Below are positions 27,322 through 34,640 of a stretch of 55,505 nucleotides of DNA, piece after piece. This DNA comes from Varibaculum cambriense (GTDB lineage Bacteria; Actinomycetota; Actinomycetes; Actinomycetales; Actinomycetaceae): contig NZ_PKHX01000007.1 of the NCBI RefSeq assembly GCF_002848005.1, positions 1 to 55,505 on the forward strand, given 5' to 3'. Position 1 is the first letter of the stretch. Each line of letters opens with the position of its first letter. Made by a program: the position numbers and the translations under genes. Under the pieces are notes generated by a model. It was not told the DNA's origin, did no database searches, and saw only the letters and a list, made by a program, of their open reading frames with translations.

Positions 27322-27388
27322 ATCTTCCTGTTTGCCGGAGAGATATCTTCTTGTTTGCCGGAGAGTTATCCGCCTGTTTGCCGAAAAA
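27322..27388. repeat. three tandem 23-bp repeats before the DUF4143 ATPase gene
   Basis: Unit ATCTTCYTGTTTGCCGGAGAG occurs at 27322-27342 and 27345-27365 with one mismatch, and a weaker third copy (ATCCGCCTGTTTGCCGAAAAA) at 27368-27388. The exact spacing of 23 bp puts the units on nearly the same DNA face. They end 17 bp from the ATPase start codon, the place expected for an operator or iteron array. Confidence 0.8.
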
Positions 27389-27437
27389 TAGAATTTTTGA
27401 GGACGAGCGCGGTAGGAGCGCGGCAGACGGCAGCACC

Positions 27438-28016
27438 CTAGCGGCGGCGGGCAAAGAAGTCTTTTAGTTGCGCCGAACATTCCTCCTCTAGAATTCCGCC
27501 GATGACTTCGATGCGGTGATTTAGGCGGCTATCGCGCAGGACATCGCGGACAGAGCCAGCAGCTCCTGCTTTGTCATCCCAGGCGCCGAACACTACCCGC
27601 GAAACCCGGGCATTCACCAGGGCGCCGGCACACATAGTGCAAGGCTCCAGGTTAACCACCAAGGTGGTGCCGGTGAGCCGCCAAGTGCCCAGGTGCTGCG
27701 CTCCTTGTCGCAAAGCCATAATCTCCGCGTGAGCGGTAGGGTCAAAGGGATAGGTCTCGCGCTGGTTGAAGCCCTGTCCGATTATTTCCCAGTCCCCCAG
27801 GTAGGAAGGGGAATCGCTTTCGGGTGCGGGCGCGCCCTCGCCCGCTAAAGCCAGCGCCTCCTTGCTGGCAGAACTATCAGTGTTCCAGAAGCTAATGGGC
27901 GTCGCGGTTTCGATGCGAGGAGCAAGCAAAAGCGCCCCCACTGGAACATCCGATTGTTGCTGCGCGTGGGTCGCCAAATCCATAGCACAGCGCATTACCT
28001 CGTCAAAGCGATCCAT
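27438..28016 (-). CDS. tadA: tRNA-specific adenosine deaminase
   Basis: Deaminates A34 to inosine in tRNA-Arg(ACG). The zinc and proton-shuttle motif TAHAEIMAL (His/Glu, about residue 93) and the PCTMCAGALVNARVSRVVFGAWD block (two Cys ligands) are intact. The usual contiguous segment DVPVGA..GxVIGxGxN is split here by an insert of about 40 residues (positions 33-75, with Ala/Ser/Glu/Pro-rich sequence) between DVPVGALLL and WEIIGQGFNQRE. At 192 residues it is longer than the usual 150-160. It is divergent from pgm. Confidence 0.93.
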   Translation of the reverse strand: MDRFDEVMRCAMDLATHAQQQSDVPVGALLLAPRIETATPISFWNTDSSASKEALALAGEGAPAPESDSPSYLGDWEIIGQGFNQRETYPFDPTAHAEIMALRQGAQHLGTWRLTGTTLVVNLEPCTMCAGALVNARVSRVVFGAWDDKAGAAGSVRDVLRDSRLNHRIEVIGGILEEECSAQLKDFFARRR

Positions 28017-28100
28017 AACTCCAACTTACCCGGCATTTTTAGCTAAGGAAACCTTGTCGTTTTCGCAGACAAAAAGCTAAATAAGTGAAAGACTGGATAC

Positions 28101-29771
28101 ATGTTTGAAAGAGCCGGGCAGAAAGCCAAACCAGAAGATTTAATCAATGTCGATGACCTCCTAGCCGCCTACTATGACCTGGAGCCAGACCCCGCCGAGC
28201 CTAGCCAGCGGGTCAGTTTCGGCACCTCGGGACACCGCGGCAGTGCCTTCGACCATGCATTTAACGAAGCCCATATCGTGGCCATCACCCAGGCGATTGT
28301 AGAGTATCGCCGCAACCAGGGGATTAATGGTCCGTTATTTATGGGTCGTGACACCCACGCCCTTTCGGAGCCTGCCCACCGCAGCGCCCTGGAAGTACTG
28401 GTAGCTAATGGGGTGGACGTGCGGATAGATTCCCGCAACTCCTATGTACCCACCCCGGCAGTTTCCTTAGCAATCCTGCAGGCCAATGGGGCGCCTGGCA
28501 AAGTGCGTACCTCGGGCGCGGATGTGGCCGACGGAATTGTGATCACCCCTTCGCATAACCCGCCGCGCGATGGCGGTTTTAAATACAATCCCCCCACGGG
28601 CGGTCCGGCAGACGTGGACGCTACCGGCTGGATTGCCGACCGCGCTAACCAGATTCTCCAGGACGGCTGGCGCAATGTGCCGCGTTCTACGCTAGCGGAT
28701 CTAACTCGCGCCGACTGCGTTCACCCCCACGATTACCTGCATGAATACGTCGATGCGTTACCCAGCGTGATTAACTTGGACGCGATTCGCTCTGCGGGAG
28801 TACGCATCGGAGCGGATCCGTTAGGTGGGGCTTCCGTTGACTATTGGGGCATGATTTCTGAGCGTCACGACCTCAACCTGACAGTAGTTAACCCGGATGT
28901 GGATCCCGCTTTCAGTTTCATGACCTTGGATTGGGATGGAAAGATCCGCATGGACTGCTCCTCCCCCTATGCAATGGCATCGCTACGGGAAAAGATGGCG
29001 CCCGACGAGGACGGAGTTACGCCTTTCGATATTGCCACTGGCAACGATGCGGATTCGGATCGCCACGGGATTGTCACCCCGGATGGGCTAATGAACCCCA
29101 ACCATTACTTGGCGGTGGCAATTGAGTACCTGTACACCCACCGGCCGGAATGGGGTGCAGATTGCGGGGTCGGGAAAACCTTGGTTTCCTCCTCGCTAAT
29201 CGACCGGGTGGTTGCCCATATGGGGCGCAAACTGGTGGAAGTTCCGGTAGGCTTTAAGTATTTCGTGCCGGGACTACTCTCCGGGACTATTGGTTTCGGG
29301 GGCGAGGAATCCGCCGGTGCCTCTTTCTTACGTAAAGATGGGTCTGTATGGACTACCGATAAAGACGGCATTATTTTGGCGCTACTGGCTTCCGAAATCC
29401 TGGCGGTAACCGGCACTTCTCCCTCGCAGCTACATAAACAGCAGGTGGAACGTTTCGGGGCTTCCAGCTACAAGCGTTTCGAGGCCGCCGCCAACCCGGA
29501 GCAGAAAGCCAAACTCAAGAAACTTTCTTCCGAGGACGTCACCGCGGAAAAACTTGCCGGTCAAGACATCACCGACAAACTGGTGCGCGCTCCCGGTAAT
29601 GATGCCGAAATCGGTGGACTCAAAGTAGTCACCAAGGACGCCTGGTTCGCGGCTCGCCCCTCGGGTACCGAAGATATCTACAAGATTTACGCGGAATCCT
29701 TCCAGGGTGACCAGCACGTTGATCAAGTAATTTCCGAAGCACAAGAGGTAGTAGGCGCCGCCCTCTCCTAG
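28101..29771 (+). CDS. pgm: phosphoglucomutase (alpha-D-glucose phosphate-specific)
   Basis: Interconverts glucose 1-phosphate and glucose 6-phosphate and so links glycogen or starch use to glycolysis. The 556 residues include the substrate loop [17 protein letters not shown] (about residue 41), the phosphoserine loop [19 protein letters not shown] near 152, the Mg loop [14 protein letters not shown] near 312, the sugar-binding [17 protein letters not shown] near 396 and the phosphate-binding [18 protein letters not shown] near the C terminus. It fits the pullulanase found elsewhere in the window. Confidence 0.97.
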   Translation: MFERAGQKAKPEDLINVDDLLAAYYDLEPDPAEPSQRVSFGTSGHRGSAFDHAFNEAHIVAITQAIVEYRRNQGINGPLFMGRDTHALSEPAHRSALEVLVANGVDVRIDSRNSYVPTPAVSLAILQANGAPGKVRTSGADVADGIVITPSHNPPRDGGFKYNPPTGGPADVDATGWIADRANQILQDGWRNVPRSTLADLTRADCVHPHDYLHEYVDALPSVINLDAIRSAGVRIGADPLGGASVDYWGMISERHDLNLTVVNPDVDPAFSFMTLDWDGKIRMDCSSPYAMASLREKMAPDEDGVTPFDIATGNDADSDRHGIVTPDGLMNPNHYLAVAIEYLYTHRPEWGADCGVGKTLVSSSLIDRVVAHMGRKLVEVPVGFKYFVPGLLSGTIGFGGEESAGASFLRKDGSVWTTDKDGIILALLASEILAVTGTSPSQLHKQQVERFGASSYKRFEAAANPEQKAKLKKLSSEDVTAEKLAGQDITDKLVRAPGNDAEIGGLKVVTKDAWFAARPSGTEDIYKIYAESFQGDQHVDQVISEAQEVVGAALS

Positions 29772-29814
29772 AGCACGCAATCATTTTCCTGACTGCACCT
29801 CATAGTGAGGGTGG

Positions 29815-29906
29815 AAGCTAGGTTTTGCCTCCCGCCCAAAGAACTTGGGCAATACCCAAGGTATTGCCCAAGTTCTTACGCCCTCCTAACCTGATCGACA
29901 AAAAGC
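29815..29906. repeat. structured intergenic element, family A, copy A2 (degraded outer arm)
   Basis: The left flank AGCTAGGTTTTGCCTCCCGCC is close to that of copy A1. The inner hairpin is an 18-bp perfect stem (29839-29856 with 29860-29877, loop CAA) of a sequence quite unlike the AATTCGG hairpin of A1 and A3. The right flank keeps only ACGCCC and CAAAAAGC, so the outer stem is weak (about 5 bp). It lies right after pgm in a convergent gap and may also act as its terminator. Confidence 0.68.
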
Positions 29907-29951
29907 AATCACCGCCCTTTCTAATGGGAACGGCATACGCACCAAGAAGCT

Positions 29952-30050
29952 GGGGAAAGATTTATGCCGAGGGGTAGGCTTCGGGCACTAAATCCGTGAA
30001 AATGCCAGAGCATTTTCCGGATTTCGGGGCGCGAGGTAAAATCTTTCCCC
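29952..30050. repeat. structured intergenic element, family B, copy B2
   Basis: Outer arms GGGGAAAGATTT (29952-29963) and AAATCTTTCCCC (30039-30050) pair perfectly over 12 bp. The core and its inner hairpin (loop CAGA) are almost identical to B1 at 11.15 kb. The changes in the outer arms relative to B1 (AAA for CGG region) are matched on both sides. It lies between A2 and the hrpB stop, repeating the A-then-B order of the first locus. Confidence 0.78.
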
Positions 30051-30070
30051 TGCTTCCCAGTACCAACCCC

Positions 30071-32731
30071 TTATTTACGGGAACGGAGTTGGCGGTTGGT
30101 GGCGGCAGTGGCGAGGGCGGCGCGGGGATCTTCCGGCCAAGGATGCTTGCGATACCTGCCCCGCATTTCCGCTCGAACCTGCGGATACACTTCATCCCAG
30201 AAGTGATCTAAGTCGGTCACTAACGCCAGCGGGCGTCCTGCCGGTGACAACATCTCCATCGCCAGGTCAACTTGGCCGCCCAGGATTTTAGGCGCGGACT
30301 GCAGTCCAAAGAACTCTTGTAGCTTCGCCTGTACCCGAGGCGGACCGCTGGTGATATCTTCGGGATAGCTAATAGCGGTACGCCGGCCGGAGGGAAGTAA
30401 AAATTCGCTGGGTGCCTCTTGTTCCAAGGTGCGCCGAGTGTCATAGTCCAGCACTCCCTCCAGCCAGGCAGTTACCGGGGCATTCGCAGCGTTTTTTCCT
30501 TCTGCAAAATAACTGAGCAACACCTGCCAGAAGCGGGGGTTGTCATGTAAATCTTGGTCACTAACTGCAGGGACATTGGGAAAATAGTGCGCCGCCCAGC
30601 GCAAGCGGGCACGCAAGCGAATGGCTTTAGAGTTCCAAGACAGAAAATCTAGCCCCACCCGCTGATATTCGGCTTCGAGGACGCGCTCAGGTTCCCGGAT
30701 TATCGTTTTTTGACGCTGCAGAGGGATTTCTCCCAGACACCGTTGCTTCCAAGCAACGATTTTTCCGTCCCGAAAATCTGCAAAATACTTTTCTTGCTTT
30801 AGGTGACTTCCCAGTTCTAAAGCCAGCTCCTCGGTGAGCGGCGCGGCTAGGCGAATTAGATCGTTTCCTCCTTTACGTACCCCAATTTCCGCAATCGCCA
30901 ACCACTTACTAGTGGATAAAGAACTGTCATTGTCTAGGCGAGCTGCTCCCGAACCAGACAGCTGGTACACCCCGTCTTTACTGGTTAGGCGCCCTATTTG
31001 GTCGGGAAACGCCATCCCCACCATTAGCCCTACGCTTAAATCGCCTGCAAGTTTTTGCAAATTAGCTGGTGAACTTGGAGTTTGATTGTTCGCGTCGCCT
31101 TGCCCTAACTGCTCGCCCCGATCTGACAGCGAAGACACAAAACCCTCATTACCAGTATCAATACCTTGATAACGTCGCGCCAATTTTTCAAAGCGGCTGC
31201 GCTCGCTGCGGTAAGTTTTGTCTCCTTGGCGTTCCGCGCGGCGAATCGCTGCCCATAAATCACCGTCGGGACTGCGCAAATCTGCCTGCAAAGCCGCCAC
31301 TACCTGGGCGGCGCGGCGCTCACCCACCAGGCGCGCCCCCAAAATCAAAGCGCGTGCCAGACGCGGGTGGGCGGGAATTTGTACCAGCTGGCGCCCAAAA
31401 GCGGTAATCCGAGAATCTGCATCTAAAGCGCCGAGAGCCTGTAAATCCTTTTCCGCCTGCTGCCAGGCAGCAGGCGGAGGGGAAGTAGGCAGCGCCAGAA
31501 CTTTCAGATCGGTTTGCCCCCAATCCGCCAGCTGCAAATAAGTTTGGGTCAAGTCACTGCGCAAGATTTCCGGCTGGGTATCGGGTTCCATACGCGCATA
31601 AGTTTGCTGGTCATAGGCACGAATCACATATCCGGGTCCCAGGCGCGCGGCGCGTCCTGCACGTTGAGTTGCCGCGGCTCGCGAGCAACTCAAGGTGCTC
31701 AATCCCCCGGCATTTCCACGCAGGCGGCGACGGGGAACCCGCGATAATCCACTGTCAATCACCTGGCGAACCCCGGGAACAGTCAGTGCCGATTCTGCCA
31801 CCGAAGTGGCCACAATTATCCTGCCTTCCCCGGGTTTCAGGGCGTCCTCACTAGCAGCAGAAGCGTCCTGGGAGAGTACTTTTACCTGTTCGCGGGGAGA
31901 TAAATGCCCGTGCAAGGTCAGGATTCGTTCCGGGTGACTGGCACGCGACCGCAAGGCACTGGCAATCTCCTCTACATCTGCGATTGCAGGGGCAAATACT
32001 AAAGTGTCTCCTTGAATACGATGTTTTAACGTCAGGTCGGCCAAATAGTCGCGAAACTCCCAGGAAGTACCTCGCTCACTAATCCGTCGCACCCGCGCTG
32101 GTGGCGGTGCGAATACTTCTTGCAAGGGGAAAAGCTTGCCTTCGGCCTCTAAAACGGGGGTATCTTCCCCTAAGACCTGGCGGAAAAGATCGCTATTTAA
32201 AGTCGCAGACATCACCACTATCCGCAGCTCCGGGCGCAACTGGCGCACTTCGCAGAGCAGGGCTAATAAGACATCGGTATCTAATGATCGTTCGTGCACC
32301 TCATCGATGATCACGGTGCCGATGCCCGAGATTTCCGGATCTGCCAGCAGGCGCCGCAAAAACAGGCCGGCAGTGACAAAATCTAGGCGCGTATTGCGAC
32401 CCCGAGTAGATTCTCCTCGGACTGAAAATGCCACTTTCGCTGCCAGATCATGTTCATTTCGAGGCAGTAGCGTCTGAAGATAGCTAGCCGCAGCCCGGGC
32501 AGCAATCCGGCGGGGCTCAGTCACTATCACCCCTGCTGCTGAGGAGCTATTTTTCGCTCGCGCATCCTCTAACGCCCAACAAATTGGGGGAACCAAAGTA
32601 GTTTTTCCTGACCCCGGCTCAGCGGAAACAATTACTTTCCCCGCGGTTTCGAGGGCATCTTTCAGCTCCGGCAAAATACTCGTCGCCGGCAGCTCGGGGG
32701 CGAGGGTGCCTGCCTGGGACAGCGTAAACAT
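30071..32731 (-). CDS. hrpB: ATP-dependent helicase HrpB
   Basis: DEAH-box family helicase of the HrpB group; its physiological RNA substrate is not well known. Motif I AEPGSGKTTLVPP (about residue 38), Ia TEPRRIAARAAA, motif II DEVHERSLDTD near 163, motif III VMSATLN, motif V-type ATSVAESALTVPGV and motif VI QRAGRAARLGPG near 362. The HrpB C-terminal domain follows, with the family end HFWDEVYPQVRAEMRGRYRKHPWPEDP. The ATG at 32731 gives MFTLSQAG; a GTG five codons earlier is possible. It is divergent from the HNH gene. Confidence 0.95.
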   Translation of the reverse strand: MFTLSQAGTLAPELPATSILPELKDALETAGKVIVSAEPGSGKTTLVPPICWALEDARAKNSSSAAGVIVTEPRRIAARAAASYLQTLLPRNEHDLAAKVAFSVRGESTRGRNTRLDFVTAGLFLRRLLADPEISGIGTVIIDEVHERSLDTDVLLALLCEVRQLRPELRIVVMSATLNSDLFRQVLGEDTPVLEAEGKLFPLQEVFAPPPARVRRISERGTSWEFRDYLADLTLKHRIQGDTLVFAPAIADVEEIASALRSRASHPERILTLHGHLSPREQVKVLSQDASAASEDALKPGEGRIIVATSVAESALTVPGVRQVIDSGLSRVPRRRLRGNAGGLSTLSCSRAAATQRAGRAARLGPGYVIRAYDQQTYARMEPDTQPEILRSDLTQTYLQLADWGQTDLKVLALPTSPPPAAWQQAEKDLQALGALDADSRITAFGRQLVQIPAHPRLARALILGARLVGERRAAQVVAALQADLRSPDGDLWAAIRRAERQGDKTYRSERSRFEKLARRYQGIDTGNEGFVSSLSDRGEQLGQGDANNQTPSSPANLQKLAGDLSVGLMVGMAFPDQIGRLTSKDGVYQLSGSGAARLDNDSSLSTSKWLAIAEIGVRKGGNDLIRLAAPLTEELALELGSHLKQEKYFADFRDGKIVAWKQRCLGEIPLQRQKTIIREPERVLEAEYQRVGLDFLSWNSKAIRLRARLRWAAHYFPNVPAVSDQDLHDNPRFWQVLLSYFAEGKNAANAPVTAWLEGVLDYDTRRTLEQEAPSEFLLPSGRRTAISYPEDITSGPPRVQAKLQEFFGLQSAPKILGGQVDLAMEMLSPAGRPLALVTDLDHFWDEVYPQVRAEMRGRYRKHPWPEDPRAALATAATNRQLRSRK

Positions 32732-32825
32732 GCTTCTATTGTGCACCGCGGAAGAAAAAAGCCAATACTTCCGGAAGCGGTACAGCTAAGTAGGAAAGCG
32801 TACCCAAAACAAGCACAATAGATAC

Positions 32826-33617
32826 ATGGGGTATAGCAGACGCGGTAGACGCCGGTGGCAGCCAGGAAAGGGTTCCTGGGGAAACCGGATCATCGCCACC
32901 TTAATTCTTGCCCTGTTAGCCTGGGCTTTTATTCCCGGTTTAGGTCCAGATTTAGCCGGACTTTCCGCCAAAGGAGCCCCCAAACTAGCGCTTCCTGATT
33001 GGGGTAAAAGCGCGGATCAAATCCTCTCCGAATCGGTACAAACAGATTTAGTCAAGGCGGTTGCCTCGTTACCGGAGGGCGAGTGGGAAAGCGCCTCCCC
33101 CTATCAGCGTTCCCAGTTCGGGGTCCGTTGGGCAGATATTGATCGCAATGGTTGCGATACCCGGAACGATATTTTAAGGCGTGACTTGTCCCAGGTACAG
33201 ACCAAGGTCGGAACCCATGATTGCGTGGTGATTTCCGGGGAGTTCACCGAACCCTACACTGGCCGCTACCAGCAGTTTCGCAAGGGTGCCCAGACTTCCA
33301 GCAAGGTTCAAATTGATCACGTAGTTGCCTTGTCCAACGCTTGGAAAACTGGAGCTAGTCGGTGGGATGCCAAGAGTCGCGAACAGTTCGCTAATGACCC
33401 GCTCAATCTGCTGGCGGTTGATGGCCCCTCCAATCAAGACAAGCAAGATAAAGACGCTGCGAGTTGGCTACCTCCAAATAAAGGGTTCCATTGCCAGTAT
33501 GTGGCTTTACAAACTGCGATTAAACAGAAATGGCAGTTGTGGGTTACCCCGGAGGAAAAACGGGCGATGGCGACAGTGGCGGCCTCCTGCCCCGCGCAGC
33601 CCCTCCCCGCTGGTTAA
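32826..33617 (+). CDS. secreted or membrane-anchored HNH endonuclease (GmrSD C-terminal type)
   Basis: The first 18 residues are basic, followed by one hydrophobic segment IIATLILALLAWAFIPGL (about 20-40), a signal anchor or signal peptide. The C-terminal half is the DUF1524-like HNH domain common in actinobacterial exported nucleases: RNGCDTRNDILRRDL, KVQIDHVVALSNAWKTGAS with the catalytic Asp-His, the DPLNLLAVDGPSNQDKQDKDAASWLPPN segment with the Asn and Lys, and a C-terminal Cys pair (FHCQY, AASCPA) that could form disulfides. Probable use is degradation of external DNA for nutrients. It is monocistronic. Confidence 0.88.
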   Translation: MGYSRRGRRRWQPGKGSWGNRIIATLILALLAWAFIPGLGPDLAGLSAKGAPKLALPDWGKSADQILSESVQTDLVKAVASLPEGEWESASPYQRSQFGVRWADIDRNGCDTRNDILRRDLSQVQTKVGTHDCVVISGEFTEPYTGRYQQFRKGAQTSSKVQIDHVVALSNAWKTGASRWDAKSREQFANDPLNLLAVDGPSNQDKQDKDAASWLPPNKGFHCQYVALQTAIKQKWQLWVTPEEKRAMATVAASCPAQPLPAG

Positions 33618-33650
33618 ATCGCTGTTTCGCGGTGCCTACAGCTGTACCCA

Positions 33651-33992
33651 CAGGAGCCGGTTTTTCCTCCCGCGCCCCTACCCCGCAAATCCGAACCCCA
33701 CTAGATATAAGTCCTCTAGTGTTGGTAACTCCATGCTCGCAGGGGTAGATTTTTCCTCCTGCCCAAGAATCCGGAAAACGTAGCGGCGTTTTCCGAATTC
33801 TTATGCCCACCGCACCTACTCGGATAAAATCTACCCCTGCGAAGGTTTACCCTCCCCCGATTAAGCCCCTTTTCCTCGTACCCACAGGTGTACCCATTAG
33901 ACCGGTTTCTCCGCCCAACAAAGGTCATCTCTGTTAATTCGAGCCTGGCCCGTATACACGCCCCGCACCCACTCGGGTAAAACCGGCTCCTG
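33651..33992. repeat. structured intergenic element, family A, copy A4, split by copy A3
   Basis: Outer arms CAGGAGCCGGTTTT (33651-33664) and AAAACCGGCTCCTG (33979-33992) pair perfectly over 14 bp although 314 bp apart. The family flanks follow on both sides: TCCTCCCGC on the left, CACCCACTCGGGT on the right. A second partial left arm ACCGGTTT lies at 33901-33908. Between left arm and second left arm sits the complete copy A3, flanked by a direct repeat GTACCCACAGG (33644-33654 and 33878-33888). This looks like one element inserted into another. No gene was seen in the whole 497-bp gap. Confidence 0.62.
33737..33842. repeat. structured intergenic element, family A, copy A3
   Basis: Outer arms TCGCAGGGGTAGATTTT (33737-33753) and its exact complement (33826-33842) pair over 17 bp. 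The inner hairpin (CGGAAAACG, loop TAGCGG, CGTTTTCCG, extended by AAGAAT/ATTCTT with one mismatch) is almost the same as in A1. The flanks CCTCCTGCCCAAG and TGCCCACCGCACCTACTCGGAT match A1 closely, while the outer arm is unrelated in sequence to that of A1 but still perfectly paired. Confidence 0.78.
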
Positions 33993-34081
33993 CGGGCACC
34001 TATCCCGATAACGGCGATTCCCTGAACGAGGGTTCCCTGGGGATGGGGACTGCACGGGGCAGAAAGCAAAAAAGGGGTTGC

Positions 34082-34110
34082 TTAAGTTTCTTAATTGTTA
34101 ATATACTTAA
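34082..34110. promoter_or_regulatory. inverted repeat upstream of the MarR gene
   Basis: TTAAGT (34082-34087) and ACTTAA (34105-34110) flank an AT-rich stretch that contains a -10-like TAATAT, ending 4 bp before the marR-like ATG. MarR proteins usually bind such AT-rich palindromes in their own promoter, so this is a candidate autoregulatory operator. Confidence 0.5.
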
Positions 34111-34114
34111 CTAC

Positions 34115-34600
34115 ATGAATAATGCTACGACATCTGCCAAAGGGCGCGAGGAACTTATTGACCAACTCCTCTACGAATTGCACAGACTGGTTTTTGCTTC
34201 AAATGACCTGATTAACCGGTATTCCTCAAAAATGGGACTGCACGGAAAAGACGGGGAAGCCCTATTACAAATTTGGCAGGCGGAACTGGCCGGCGCTCCC
34301 CTCTCCCCTTCGGAATTAGCTGAGCAATTACATATCACCCGGGCGGCAGTTAGCTACCTGACCGATCGGCTTATGGAATCAGGCTACGTGAACCGGGAAA
34401 GTAATGAGGCCGACCGGCGCAAGACGGTTCTGCGCATCTCGGAATTAGGTGGACAAATTGGGCACGACTTCACTGCCCCTATGGAGGCCGGTCTCAGCGG
34501 TTTATTTGCCGAACGCAGTCAGAAAGAACTCGCCACCTTTACCGAAATGCTCCGAGACTTCGTGGAATCCTTGGACACTTCCCACGACCTCGAAGATTAA
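34115..34600 (+). CDS. MarR-family transcriptional regulator
   Basis: A 161-residue winged-helix regulator. The DNA-binding part reads LSPSELAEQLHITRAAVSYLTDRLMESGYVNRESNEADRRKTVLRISELG (about residues 65-115), with the wing residues DRR seen in MarR proteins. The ATG at 34115 is chosen because the protein then starts just before the dimerisation helix; longer readings run into the promoter palindrome. It precedes a drug-type MFS pump by 40 bp on the same strand, the usual repressor-pump arrangement. Confidence 0.92.
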   Translation: MNNATTSAKGREELIDQLLYELHRLVFASNDLINRYSSKMGLHGKDGEALLQIWQAELAGAPLSPSELAEQLHITRAAVSYLTDRLMESGYVNRESNEADRRKTVLRISELGGQIGHDFTAPMEAGLSGLFAERSQKELATFTEMLRDFVESLDTSHDLED

Positions 34601-34640
34601 GACTGTCGCCAAAAATCACTGGCAAAACTAAGGATCTAAA

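Noticed and set aside
27322..27388. CRISPR-like repeats
   Set aside because: Three units at 23-bp spacing with no spacers of 30-40 bp and no cas genes.
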